Origin: CBDBND01 sp965262665
GTDB taxonomy: Bacteria > Pseudomonadota > Alphaproteobacteria > Rhodospirillales > Rhodospirillaceae
Reading direction: 5' to 3'
DNA length: 64,000 bases
NCBI GenBank assembly: GCA_965262665.1
Contig: CBDHFR010000003.1
Location: forward strand, 1,198,088-1,262,087
Numbering within the stretch: the stretch's first letter is position 1; every line of letters begins with the position of its first letter. Below the pieces are notes generated by a model that saw only the letters and a program-made list of their open reading frames with translations, was not told where the DNA came from and did not search any database. Positions 1 to 8,459 of this stretch are shown in pieces. A program made the position numbers and the translations under genes.

Positions 1-112
1 CCACAAACGCGCCGTCAAGAACATCGAGTTGGCCCTTCTCAATGAACAGGATCGAGGCGCGATCCTTGATCGGGATGGGACGCGGCGGCGCAAGGCCAGG
101 AGCCGGCGCCAT
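1..112 (-). CDS. cas1: Cas1 (type I-E), N-terminal part, runs off the left edge
   Basis: The minus strand from the ATG at 112-110 reads MAPAPGLAPPRPIPIKDRAS, then an ILFIEKGQLDVLDGAFV segment. This matches the start of type I-E Cas1, which begins with the same NPIPLKDR...GQIDVIDGAFV pattern in E. coli. Cas1 with Cas2 integrates new spacers. Only 37 codons are in the window. It starts 5 bases after the cas6e stop, so it is the next gene of the same operon. The metal-binding residues lie outside the window. cas2 and the CRISPR array are expected further left. Confidence 0.88.
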   Translation of the reverse strand, partial: MAPAPGLAPPRPIPIKDRASILFIEKGQLDVLDGAFV

Positions 113-117
113 CGTGC

Positions 118-822
118 TCACGCCCTACGAATGAGCATCAGACCGCAACCGTAGGCTTTTGCGGCACCGAAGCCCTGAGCGATCCCCGATAGGAATTCGG
201 TGGGATCGCGCACGTCCAAAATGCCGTCGAAATCCAACGTCGCGAACGATATCGCCGCCGCCCGTCCTTTTCGTGAAACATGGTGTTGGCGATAGCCGTC
301 GATCCCGACATCGTCAGGCTGAAATGTGAATCCGGCCTTGCCGGCTTGGCGCTTGAGCCATCCCAGACCCTGCTCACGCATGACCTCCTGACGAAATTCA
401 GCCCGCTCTCCGCTGGGTCGGGAGCGCAGCGCGTCCATGACCACGTCGTGTTTGACGGAATGGCGGCGCGAAGGGTCGCTGCGGCGAACCACCGGATTAG
501 CGCGCAGCGAAAAACGCAGCCGGTCTCCCGCCGTGAGCATCGGGGCAAACGGTTTCGGTTCGTCGATCTCGAACAGTTCGTGGCGATCCACAGGCGCGCG
601 TGCGGACAGGATCAGGAAGGCGCCCTGCTGCTCCATCTCACGCCACAGGAAATCACGATGCCGGTCCGGTCCGTCGGCAAAGAGGGACCAGACAAGATGA
701 TGTCCTGGATGCTGCGCCTGTCCGCTTTCGCCGCCGCTTGGCAGCAACAATGGCAACAGCGCCGCCACCGAGGCGTCGTTCCTGAGCCGGACACGGGAGA
801 GATAAAGCTCGGCCGTCATCAT
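118..822 (-). CDS. cas6e: Cas6e (CasE/Cse3), crRNA-processing endonuclease
   Basis: About 234 residues, normal for Cas6e. It begins with a ferredoxin-like beta strand (MTAELYLSRVRL) and ends with the glycine-rich loop GFGAAKAYGCGLMLIRR typical of RAMP Cas6 proteins. Histidines near the N terminus (QHPGHHLVWSLF) fit the position of the catalytic histidine of the family. It cleaves the CRISPR repeat hairpin and stays on the 3' end of the crRNA as a Cascade subunit. The start overlaps the cas5e stop as ATGATGA, so either of two adjacent ATGs may be used. The gene order is canonical for type I-E. Confidence 0.9.
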   Translation of the reverse strand: MMTAELYLSRVRLRNDASVAALLPLLLPSGGESGQAQHPGHHLVWSLFADGPDRHRDFLWREMEQQGAFLILSARAPVDRHELFEIDEPKPFAPMLTAGDRLRFSLRANPVVRRSDPSRRHSVKHDVVMDALRSRPSGERAEFRQEVMREQGLGWLKRQAGKAGFTFQPDDVGIDGYRQHHVSRKGRAAAISFATLDFDGILDVRDPTEFLSGIAQGFGAAKAYGCGLMLIRRA

Positions 823-1550
823 TCGCCGCCTTCTGGGTTATCGACGACGCCCTCTAGCCGGTCGTCGAATTGCCAGCGTTTGCGGCTTAGAACGGCATCA
901 CGCCTGCGTTCGATGCGCGCTTCGGCGGGAGCGTTCGGCGCGTCCCGGTCGAAGGCGATTTCAGACCGCGCCGCAACGCCGGTGCGGATATGCTTCAGGA
1001 TCGCTTCTTCTACTTTGTTTGGCCGCCGGCCCGCGAATGCGTCCATGAACGTCTCGGCCTCGATGATGCCTGGGTTGAGTGGTAAGCCGAGCGGCGCCGA
1101 TTTGCGGCCGAGATAGAGGGTGAATCGGGGGTGGCGCAATGCGGCAGCTATCGCGTCGATGTCGGCCGTGGCGTCCCGGCGTGGCCACAGCGCAATCGTA
1201 AAGCAAGCGTCGGTCCGCCATTCTCGGCTGGAAAGAATGGTATTAAGGTCGTCGGCTGCCAATTCTTCACGGCGGGTAGCAAACGTCCGGCCCCGCCGAG
1301 CCTTGGGGGCTTGCGCCGTGTGATAATCGATAAAGGGCCTGCCTGGAGCATCCGTTCTAACAGCATAGAAAAGCCCCGCTTCCAGGGTCCCATGCGCGTC
1401 CTCGTCGGTACGTTCAAAGCCCAGCGCGGCGGCGGCCAGTCCAAGCACCGCGGAGCGCCCAGGCCGGGTCCAGCCCATGCGGCGTTCACCGACAGCAATT
1501 TCACCAAGCGAGCCCATTGGCGCGTAGAGGGTGAACATCAGAAACCGCAC
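819..1550 (-). CDS. cas5e: Cas5e (CasD), Cascade subunit
   Basis: 243 residues. The N terminus (FTLYAPMGSLGEIAVGERR, then GRSAVLGLAAAALGFERTDE) fits the Cas5e pattern of a beta strand, 'APMGSWG', 'RPTRSAVLGLLAAALG'. In Cascade, Cas5e caps the 5' handle of the crRNA. It starts 4 bases after the cas7e stop and overlaps cas6e, indicating translational coupling. The ORF is full-length with no visible lesion. Confidence 0.9.
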   Translation of the reverse strand: MRFLMFTLYAPMGSLGEIAVGERRMGWTRPGRSAVLGLAAAALGFERTDEDAHGTLEAGLFYAVRTDAPGRPFIDYHTAQAPKARRGRTFATRREELAADDLNTILSSREWRTDACFTIALWPRRDATADIDAIAAALRHPRFTLYLGRKSAPLGLPLNPGIIEAETFMDAFAGRRPNKVEEAILKHIRTGVAARSEIAFDRDAPNAPAEARIERRRDAVLSRKRWQFDDRLEGVVDNPEGGE

Positions 1551-1554
1551 GGTG

Positions 1555-2604
1555 TCAGCTCACTGCAAATTCGATCAGACCGGGCAAAGTGCCGTCTCCG
1601 GTCAGACAGTTCATGGCGTAACTCTCTTCCGCGCAAGGCCCATAGGCCTTATCCAGTTGGCCTCGAAAATCCTCCACCGCTTTGATAGAGCCGGTGCCGT
1701 GATCATCGCCGGAGACCGGTTTCAGGAAGGCGGCGACAAGGCTCCGCGGTTGCGCCGCTCCCTTCTCGCCGAGGATATATAGGGCGCGCGCGCGGCTCGC
1801 GAAACTCGCCTGCTTGCCCCTCGGTCCCACCGTCGCGGACGCCTCGACCAGGGCGGCTAGACTCGCGTCTCTGAGCGCCCGCGTATCGTCAAGGTTGTGA
1901 AGCAGGAGATCACGGTCAACACAGATATAGAAATAGAAGACGCCAGTGCCGAATTCCTGGACACCTATAAACCCAGCGCCGGCGTCCTCGGCTTCGCCAC
2001 GCGATTTCAGGTCGTCGACCGCGGTGTAGTAGTCATCCTCCGCCATCGCGCGATGGGTGGTTATGGCGTGAGCGACTTGGACGGCGGCTTCGCGGTTGAA
2101 TTTCGGGTTGTCGGCCAGCATACGGCCGAACATGGCGATGTCGGCGGCCGTATCGGCCTGTTGCATGATGTCGTCGGCCTTCGGCTCGATCGATTCTCCG
2201 GCAAGTGCGCGGTCGGCGAGCGCGAAGGCTTCCGCCCGTTCTTCGGGCGAAACGAAGGCAAGCTGCTCAATGAAAGTGGGGTTAGAGTCCTTTTCACTCC
2301 GGATTTTACCGAAAACTCCGGCAATGCCGCGCGCCGCCGCCAGGGCTTCATCTTCAGCCATTCCTCCTTTGCGCAAATGGTCGTAAATATCCTGGCCCAG
2401 ACGTTGCGTTCGACTTGCGAGATGACCATCGAGCTTCGTCTGGAACGCATCGGACTCTCTCCAGGCCCGTTTCAGGCTTTGCGAGGACAGGCGCAGACGA
2501 GGTACACCACCGAAGAGGGCGCTTTTCGGCCGGCCGGTATCGTCCCGGTTCAGGTTGGACGGGCCGTAGGCGGTGAGAAGATGGAGTTGGACAAAATCGG
2601 CCAT
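1555..2604 (-). CDS. cas7e: Cas7e (CasC/Cse4), Cascade backbone
   Basis: 349 residues. It starts MADFVQLHLLTAYGPSNLNR with DDTGRPKSALFGGVPRLRLSSQSLKRAWR soon after, the strongly conserved Cas7e N-terminal block (first 45 residues). GKQASFASRARALYILGEKG and a terminal ESYAMNCLTGDGTL... region also fit. Six copies form the crRNA-binding backbone of Cascade. It lies 12 bases downstream of cse2. It appears intact. Confidence 0.93.
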   Translation of the reverse strand: MADFVQLHLLTAYGPSNLNRDDTGRPKSALFGGVPRLRLSSQSLKRAWRESDAFQTKLDGHLASRTQRLGQDIYDHLRKGGMAEDEALAAARGIAGVFGKIRSEKDSNPTFIEQLAFVSPEERAEAFALADRALAGESIEPKADDIMQQADTAADIAMFGRMLADNPKFNREAAVQVAHAITTHRAMAEDDYYTAVDDLKSRGEAEDAGAGFIGVQEFGTGVFYFYICVDRDLLLHNLDDTRALRDASLAALVEASATVGPRGKQASFASRARALYILGEKGAAQPRSLVAAFLKPVSGDDHGTGSIKAVEDFRGQLDKAYGPCAEESYAMNCLTGDGTLPGLIEFAVS

Positions 2605-2616
2605 GAAAACGGGTTC

Positions 2617-3174
2617 CTATGGGTCAGGTTGAACGGGGGCGGACGCGATGTCCGATGCGGCTCGCGGGGGCGCACCTTCCGCAACCGCGACATTGTAGTA
2701 CTCGAAGATCCAGCGCTTCTTTACGGCATCGCCCCAGCGCAGAACGGCAAAGGACAGGTCGTAGACATTGGCTTTACGCCCGGTCAGTTGAACAAGGCGC
2801 CGCATCGCGTCCATCAGATCCCCGCCATCGGTTTGCAGCAGGCGGCGAAAGCGCCCTTCCGACATGAGAGCCGACTTCTCATCATCGAGTTCGGCGCGAC
2901 CGATCACACGGGGAACCCGCCGGTCGTCGTCGGGCGGATCGACGAGGGCGAGGACGCCTGCAAGGATGGCGACCCGATCAGGGTTTTCGCCGGGTAGTCT
3001 TGCGATCAGGCGCAGCGCCTCCGGCTCCTGTATTACTTCAAGCGGCGTCGCGGCCCGGCGAAGACGAGCCCGCGCCGCCCGGCGCGGCCCGCGCCGGGCG
3101 GCTGCCTCCGATGTCAAATCGCCCCACCAGTTTTTGGCGATTGCCGCACTGCTCAATCGTTCTACACTGGTCAC
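2617..3174 (-). CDS. cse2: Cse2 (CasB/Cas11e), Cascade small subunit
   Basis: 185 residues, mostly alpha-helical and rich in Arg/Ala. Near the N terminus it has NWWGDL..., then RGPRRAARARLRRAATPLEV, and later GRFRRLLQTDGGDLMDAMRR, the Cse2 'RF..LL......L......LV..L' region. Two copies stabilise the target strand in Cascade. It overlaps the end of cse1 by 4 bases (ATGA), as usual in this operon. Some arginine-rich stretches are low complexity, so identity rests partly on position. Confidence 0.88.
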   Translation of the reverse strand: MTSVERLSSAAIAKNWWGDLTSEAAARRGPRRAARARLRRAATPLEVIQEPEALRLIARLPGENPDRVAILAGVLALVDPPDDDRRVPRVIGRAELDDEKSALMSEGRFRRLLQTDGGDLMDAMRRLVQLTGRKANVYDLSFAVLRWGDAVKKRWIFEYYNVAVAEGAPPRAASDIASAPVQPDP

Positions 3175-4853
3175 GCTGCCTCCTTGCTTTTTAATGTCCG
3201 CGCGGGTTCAGGAGATGCAATCGCAAGATCCCGCTCGAAAAGTAAACGGCCTGACTTGCCGCGCCCACCCAACGCCAGGGCAAGGAAAAACCGTGCCTTG
3301 ACGTGCCGATGCATGTCCCGGTCTTCCACCCCATCGAGCGGCGCGTATTCGTCGAACAGACGCAACGCGGCAAGCTTCATCACCGGCGCCCAGTTCTCGC
3401 GCGCCGCAATCGTCGGGTCATCGGCATCGACGCTCTCCTCGATCGAACGCGCCGCATCCCCAAGCGCGGCATAGAACGCCGCCTCGGTCTCTCGATAGAA
3501 GCGCTCCGCGATGAAGCCGTATTCCCCCCGCGCCTCCTTTGGCCGGTCATAGAGAGCCGACTTGACGGCCCCGGTGAGTAACCGTGCAATCGTGCCGGCG
3601 CCCGCTGTCGCACGTTCAATATAGTGCTTGAGCCAGTCGCGTGCCGCCGCATCACGCAGAAGCCAGAGCGGCATCTCGCCTTCGATCCATGCGCGCGCCT
3701 TCATGTTGTCCATGTCATAGCCGAACACGGCGAACCGTGTTTCGCTTATATGGCGCGCGCGCTCGGGCCAGTGCCGAATCACTTGCGCTGGATCACGTAG
3801 CCGGTCGTCACTCCGCACGACAATGCCCGGCCAAAGCCGGTAATTGACGCCGCCCGGCTGGGGATGAACGGGGAGCTTTGCTTTGCCCTCTTTCTGCCGG
3901 TAGTAAGGCGTCAATGGATGCTCAAAACCTTCCGTGTAATCGGTTCCGTAGGTCTTGGTCCGATAGGTCCTAGTGATGACTGAATCTATCGCACCGGTGA
4001 GGCTGCAGGAACGGTTCCGCCCATCTTCGAATAAAAGCCTAATGCGCCGGGGCATGCCCCAATAGACCTGCAGGGGATGAACATCGGTCGGTGACGTTGA
4101 TCTACCGCCAGCCTTCGGATTCGACGTCCGCGTGGGAACGAGCCAGGGAAAGATCAAACCGGGCTCATCGTTCGGCGTCGGGTCGACATCACGCGCTCTA
4201 ATCTGCTCCGCAGTTTCCACGTTGGGCCAAAGCCGTCCCCAGAGGGTGTTGCCGTAATCTCTATGGTCCGCAACGATCAGGGTTGTCATCGGACCGCCGC
4301 CGCGCAATGACGTGCGATATCCAGCCCCGCCGGCAGGAGCAAAGGCGTTCAGGGTGAAGAGCGCCATCGCCGTGGCGGCGCGGCACAGGACCCGGGTACC
4401 GCCGCGTTTCAGGAACAGATCGGTGTTATTCCTCAATGCCTGCGCTCCCGGCGCGTCGATCAGCAATGACGCGACGTCCGTCTCCCTGACATCGTTGAGG
4501 GGCTCGGTATCTTGCAGAAAGCGAGGTCCGGGGCCGTCCAGATCGAAGGCATGGGCAACCTTAGCAAAGCATTCCTTCAGATCCTCGGGTGCAGGCGGAG
4601 ACAACCACCAGCCTTCCCAGTCATCGTCGTCAGCCGGCGCCGCGGTGGTGGACAATAGGCCGATCAGAAACTCGTACGCCGCGCCGTTGAAATCGGGCCG
4701 CGGCCAAGCAAAAGCGACGAAGGGATCGTCGGCGCTTCGCTCGGTAATACGCCATGGGGGAATGGATTCGACAATGCCGCTTCGCCGCCGCACGGGCAGC
4801 CATGGCGCGTAAATTAGGTTAAAAACATTGGGAGATCGATCCTTAGGCATCAT
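3171..4853 (-). CDS. cas8e: Cse1 (CasA/Cas8e), Cascade large subunit
   Basis: About 560 residues. It begins NVFNLIYAPWLPVRRRSG, the conserved Cse1 start, with AFAWPRPDFNGAAYEFLIGL next, and a C-terminal four-helix region. It recognises the PAM and recruits Cas3. An ATG at 4853 (with a second ATG 3 bases on) is preferred; a TTG at 4862 is also in frame. Upstream is a 347-base gap to cas3 with an inverted repeat and a crRNA-like element, so the Cascade genes probably have their own promoter, separate from cas3. Confidence 0.92.
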   Translation of the reverse strand: MMPKDRSPNVFNLIYAPWLPVRRRSGIVESIPPWRITERSADDPFVAFAWPRPDFNGAAYEFLIGLLSTTAAPADDDDWEGWWLSPPAPEDLKECFAKVAHAFDLDGPGPRFLQDTEPLNDVRETDVASLLIDAPGAQALRNNTDLFLKRGGTRVLCRAATAMALFTLNAFAPAGGAGYRTSLRGGGPMTTLIVADHRDYGNTLWGRLWPNVETAEQIRARDVDPTPNDEPGLIFPWLVPTRTSNPKAGGRSTSPTDVHPLQVYWGMPRRIRLLFEDGRNRSCSLTGAIDSVITRTYRTKTYGTDYTEGFEHPLTPYYRQKEGKAKLPVHPQPGGVNYRLWPGIVVRSDDRLRDPAQVIRHWPERARHISETRFAVFGYDMDNMKARAWIEGEMPLWLLRDAAARDWLKHYIERATAGAGTIARLLTGAVKSALYDRPKEARGEYGFIAERFYRETEAAFYAALGDAARSIEESVDADDPTIAARENWAPVMKLAALRLFDEYAPLDGVEDRDMHRHVKARFFLALALGGRGKSGRLLFERDLAIASPEPARTLKSKEAA

Positions 4854-4887
4854 ATCGGCCAATCTCGCACCAGGATTCTTCTTCGAT

Positions 4888-4907
4888 CATTTCTTTAGCA
4901 AGAAATG
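4888..4907. promoter_or_regulatory. Perfect 8-bp inverted repeat upstream of cse1
   Basis: CATTTCTT-TAGC-AAGAAATG lies 35-54 bases upstream of the cse1 ATG, in the leader of the Cascade genes. It could be an operator for a dimeric repressor or an RNA hairpin in the 5' leader. On the minus strand the core CATTTCTTG also occurs in the spacer-like stretch after the repeat at 5158-5186. Confidence 0.4.
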
Positions 4908-5021
4908 TTTCACGCGTGTGCCGGTAACGGCGAGAGGCAGTCCGCCTGGAATCAAGCTTGTGTGCGCTTGTACGTTCGGTTATTGATCGGTTGGGCAATG
5001 GGTATGGCTACTTAGGCTTGG

Positions 5022-5052
5022 CGTATAACGTTGGAGGTAGACGTTATGTCAG
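5022..5052 (-). promoter_or_regulatory. Possible sigma70-like promoter for cse1-cas1
   Basis: On the minus strand, CTGACA (5052-5047) and TATACG (5027-5022) are separated by 19 bases. The spacing is long and the -10 is imperfect. It is the best-looking candidate in the cas3-cse1 gap and would give a leader of about 160 bases. Inference only. Confidence 0.25.
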
Positions 5053-5123
5053 TGCCTCTCCTTGAGGCCTCAGTTACCCGCGGCGGCCTTAAACTGCACA
5101 TTTATCCTCACTTTGCATGGAAC

Positions 5124-5145
5124 AAAAAAAGGCCAAGAAATGGCC
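5124..5145 (-). terminator. Intrinsic terminator after cas3 and the crRNA-like repeat
   Basis: On the minus strand, GGCCA-TTTCT-TGGCC is followed directly by seven T. The 5-bp GC-rich stem plus T-run is a plausible Rho-independent terminator. It sits 56 bases after the cas3 stop and would end either cas3 mRNA or a short RNA that contains the repeat-like hairpin at 5158-5186. Confidence 0.6.
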
Positions 5146-5157
5146 ATAGGCTACACA

Positions 5158-5186
5158 CGGTTCATCCCCGATTTCGGGGAATAATT
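5158..5186 (-). repeat. Single type I-E CRISPR-repeat-like sequence between cas3 and cse1
   Basis: The minus strand carries TTCCCCG-AAAT-CGGGG-ATGAACCG. Typical type I-E repeats have the form GTGTTCCCCGC...GCGGGGATGAACCG: the same stem, and ATGAACCG is a standard 8-nt crRNA 5' handle. Here the stem-loop is two bases shorter and the first five bases are AATTA. No second copy lies nearby, so it is not an array. It begins 15 bases after the cas3 stop, in the orientation of the cas genes, so Cas6e could cut the cas3 3' UTR here and leave an RNA with a proper handle. Confidence 0.7.
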
Positions 5187-5200
5187 AAGCTGTGCATCTA

Positions 5201-7921
5201 TCAGCCGAATGTCAAGCCACGATCCGAGCTATAGTATATCGTAGTCCGGGTTGAACCGTCGTCCCCGGTCAACACCGTGCCGGCAAAGCCCGGCGGGGCA
5301 CCTTCTTCAAGCACGACTAGTATTTTCTCCGCGTCAAAACGCGTCCAATCCGCCTTCGCCTCTTGCTCTTTTTCGGCAAGCTCCGGCGGCAGGAACTCGC
5401 CGCTGACGCGCCGCGCCGAGACACTGACTTCGCTGAGCCGCCAGGCTCGCCAGGGCTCGTCAGGCGCCGCCTCTTGAGCATAAGGCTCGATGCGGCCGTC
5501 CCTTACACGGGCGAGCCGAAGGGTGACCTGAAGATCGTCAACGAGCCGCGTCGGCGTTCGAGCATCACTGTCCCACGCACCGCTATCCCGAACATAGCCC
5601 TTGGCAAGCGTGAGTACGTTTGTGGTCGCGACGCCGCGCTCCGCGCCTGCCCTGCCTTCGGCATCGAAAAAGCTACCCATGAGGTCGTTTGGAACGCATA
5701 CGTCCGCCTCATCCCCATAGACCGTCTCGATAAGCGATCTGAGGCCGTCGGGACTCCTGATAACTCCCTCTTTCTCCAGCACCCTGGCGGTCAGCCAGAG
5801 GCGGGCATGATCTCGATAGACATAGGCGGCGCGCGGAAACATGCTCTTGAACCAATCCGCGCCTGCGCCATCCACGGCGGGCGGACCCACCACGAGAAGT
5901 TCTGGGGATCCCCCGCGGTTCGGCCGGTCGTGCCGCCACAGCCGGCCGGCACGTTGGATCAACAAGTCGATCGGAGCCAGGTCGGTAATCAGCGCATCGA
6001 AGTCGAGGTCGAGCGACTGCTCAACAACCTGTGTCGCGATCAAGATCTTGTTGGCCCGCTCATTTCCACTCTCTTTTCCAAACGTGTTCACGACCCGTCT
6101 TTCTTTCTCCAACCGGTCGGCAAGCGTAAAGCGCGCGTGAAAGAGATCGGGAGCTAATCCTCGGGCCGATAACGCCGAACAAGCGTCCAGTGCGTCATCG
6201 ACCGTGTTGCGGATGTAGAGTACTGCCTTGCCGGCGCCGGCCGCCTCTTCCACGGCGTCAACGGCATTCTCCGGTGTCCGCAGAAAACGGACGGGGAGAG
6301 TACGTGCCCGTCCAGATTGCCCAGGCACCTTGATTGAGCTGCTCGCATCGGCCGCGCAAACCGTCGCTAGAGGGTAATCCATGCCGCCGCCAAGCAGGTC
6401 GTCGCTGTCCACTTGTTTGCCCAGGCCTTTCAAGAACGCGTTGGCCAGGCGTGCGCGAACCGCAAGGGGCAGCGTGGCCGACAACAAAATCGCGGAGCCG
6501 CCCAGCCCCGCCTGGAATTCGAGTAGCGTCTCGATCTCACGCTGCATATAAGAATCGTAGGCATGTATTTCGTCGAGAATTAGAACGCGGCGCATGAGAC
6601 CCAACAGGCGCAGCGACTGATGCCGGCTCGGTAGAACCGACAACAGCGCCTGATCCACCGTACCTGCACCCACATCCGCCAGGAAGGCGCGCCGTCTGTC
6701 ATCGGCGATCCAGTCCGCACAGGCCATTGAGGCGGTCGTTCCGGACTCATCCTGCTGCTCCTGCTGCCCCGCGGCATCGGAATAGGAGGCCTCCTCGCGG
6801 CTACCGCGCAACACCGCAGATCGAAACCCACGGTGCAACTCGCGCGCGCCATGTGCCAAGGCGATAGAAGGACTGCTATCCGCCGTGAAGAGTTTCCGAT
6901 ACGCAGCACCGAGCCGGTCGAACATGGCGTTGGCCGTGGCCATAGTGGGCAGGGCGATATAAAGGCCGTCGGCGCGGTTTGCGGCCATCAGCCGGTGAGC
7001 GAGCATCATTGAGGCCTCTGTCTTGCCGCTGCCGGTCTCGTCCTCAATCATGAACAGAGTTGGGCCAGCCGGTAGTTCGACGGAGTACGCCCAATCCTGC
7101 ATCGGGCTTGGGGCCGCGTTCGCGCCGATCAAGCCGTCATACCCGAGACGACTCCTGGTGGGGGCGGGCAACACGCCCGCCTCTCTAACCGCGTGCTCCG
7201 CCTTTTCCTGCGCGTCGCTCCAGTAGGCCTCAAGGTCCTTGAACTCGTCGGGCTTGCGATAACGAAACCACATCTGGTTGGAGCCAATCCAATCCGCCAG
7301 CACGGCAAGGCCGGCGAGGGCGAAAGATGCTGGGCGCGCCTGGCCGGCCTCAAACCGGGTTAATTCCACCGGCGGGGAAAACAATTCGTGTGCCTGATGA
7401 ATGAACGTGCGGGCCGCATTGATCCCCGGTGCACCAAAATCGCTCCGCAAGGTATTGATCGTCTCGTTCGTGGGCGGTGCTGCCGGAGGTGCGCCATGAT
7501 GACCGGTCACGGCTGAAACCATTGGTCGCCACACACGGGACCGGCCGCCAATCGGGAGCTTGAAAAAATCTTCATCCGCGTCGAACAGGCGCAGCCCACC
7601 CGCGCCGTGATCGTATATCTTCGCCAGTCGTTCCAGGTCGTCTCCGAAACAGCCGGGATAAAGGTTCGGGGCCTTTGCCTGGAATTTCTTGGCAAACTTG
7701 CCCACATCATGCAAACAAAGGAGGTAGGAAACCAGACGAAACGCTTCTTCTTGCGGCAACCCAAACAGGCCAACAAGACTGGCTCCAAGCCCGCCACGCC
7801 CTCTCAGCAAAGCCTCTCCAACCGCGGCCACATCGAGACAATGAAATGCCAGCGGATGCCATTTCGGTCCGCACTCTGTGTCACGTGGCTGGGCTTTTCC
7901 CCAAAAGCAAAGTGTGTTCAT
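5201..7921 (-). CDS. cas3: Cas3 HD nuclease-helicase (type I-E)
   Basis: About 906 residues from the ATG at 7921 (MNTLCFWGKAQPRD); the reading frame stays open upstream to 8011 but only this start gives the usual Cas3 N terminus. The HD nuclease domain shows HPLAFHCLDVAAV, LCLHDVGKFAKKFQ and TGHHGAPP in the first 170 residues. The SF2 helicase has Walker A DETGSGKTEASMML, the DEIH box (LILDEIHAYDSY), motif III LLSATLP and motif VI LIQRAGRLWRHDRP. It is the effector that unwinds and shreds Cascade-bound DNA. All key motifs look intact. Confidence 0.94.
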   Translation of the reverse strand: MNTLCFWGKAQPRDTECGPKWHPLAFHCLDVAAVGEALLRGRGGLGASLVGLFGLPQEEAFRLVSYLLCLHDVGKFAKKFQAKAPNLYPGCFGDDLERLAKIYDHGAGGLRLFDADEDFFKLPIGGRSRVWRPMVSAVTGHHGAPPAAPPTNETINTLRSDFGAPGINAARTFIHQAHELFSPPVELTRFEAGQARPASFALAGLAVLADWIGSNQMWFRYRKPDEFKDLEAYWSDAQEKAEHAVREAGVLPAPTRSRLGYDGLIGANAAPSPMQDWAYSVELPAGPTLFMIEDETGSGKTEASMMLAHRLMAANRADGLYIALPTMATANAMFDRLGAAYRKLFTADSSPSIALAHGARELHRGFRSAVLRGSREEASYSDAAGQQEQQDESGTTASMACADWIADDRRRAFLADVGAGTVDQALLSVLPSRHQSLRLLGLMRRVLILDEIHAYDSYMQREIETLLEFQAGLGGSAILLSATLPLAVRARLANAFLKGLGKQVDSDDLLGGGMDYPLATVCAADASSSIKVPGQSGRARTLPVRFLRTPENAVDAVEEAAGAGKAVLYIRNTVDDALDACSALSARGLAPDLFHARFTLADRLEKERRVVNTFGKESGNERANKILIATQVVEQSLDLDFDALITDLAPIDLLIQRAGRLWRHDRPNRGGSPELLVVGPPAVDGAGADWFKSMFPRAAYVYRDHARLWLTARVLEKEGVIRSPDGLRSLIETVYGDEADVCVPNDLMGSFFDAEGRAGAERGVATTNVLTLAKGYVRDSGAWDSDARTPTRLVDDLQVTLRLARVRDGRIEPYAQEAAPDEPWRAWRLSEVSVSARRVSGEFLPPELAEKEQEAKADWTRFDAEKILVVLEEGAPPGFAGTVLTGDDGSTRTTIYYSSDRGLTFG

Positions 7922-8459
7922 GTTGGTTTGATCACTTTCATCGAGCGAAGCACGGGTTGCACGACGCCTAGCGCAATCCCGGTTGGCGGGTACGGTCGCT
8001 TGCCAGGCCAAACAACTGCCTCACCATGTTTACGATCAGCCGGCGGCAAGTTCGCGCGCCTTTGTTGGAATCGACCTTGACCAAGAGTTCGATCAGGCCT
8101 CGCCAAATACCTCCCGCCCGACTCATATCGTCGGGATGAAGTGTGCGGACGCGGGGTTCCTACGCTCATTCTAGCGCTGCAGGCCCTTTGACCATGTAGA
8201 CGAAACCAGCATCTGAAGTTTCGATAGCAGCCGCCGTACCGTCTCTATCTCATCTGCCGCTCCAACGTTCTTTTGATTTAATCCATAACCAACGTAACCC
8301 AAACAAGCGAACCGAAATGCAATCAAGCCGTACTGAAACCAGGCACTCTAATCGATACGTCGGAACTGTCATGGATGTAGTGAATCAAGCGTCCGGGATT
8401 TAGAGAAACGACTGTCCAACATTATTGAAATCCGCACCGGCTAGCGTCAAACTCCTGTA
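7922..8459. other. Upstream region of cas3, no gene supported
   Basis: Reading frames here are short and low-complexity, and none gives a recognisable protein. The cas3 promoter should lie here on the minus strand, but I see no convincing -35/-10 pair. The stretch 8180-8459 is less GC-rich than its surroundings. Confidence 0.4.

Noticed and set aside
280..1116. 278-codon plus-strand ORF opposite cas6e/cas5e
   Set aside because: It is antisense to two clear cas genes, arginine-rich and without family features; a GC-rich shadow frame.
1897..2997. 366-codon plus-strand ORF opposite cas7e/cse2
   Set aside because: Antisense to conserved Cascade genes; composition of a mirror frame.
5158..5186. 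A CRISPR array at this place
   Set aside because: Only one repeat-like unit is present; no second repeat within several hundred bases.
5031..5234. 67-codon plus-strand ORF in the cas3-cse1 gap (possible regulator)
   Set aside because: No ribosome-binding site or domain; it reads through the repeat hairpin and terminator on the other strand.
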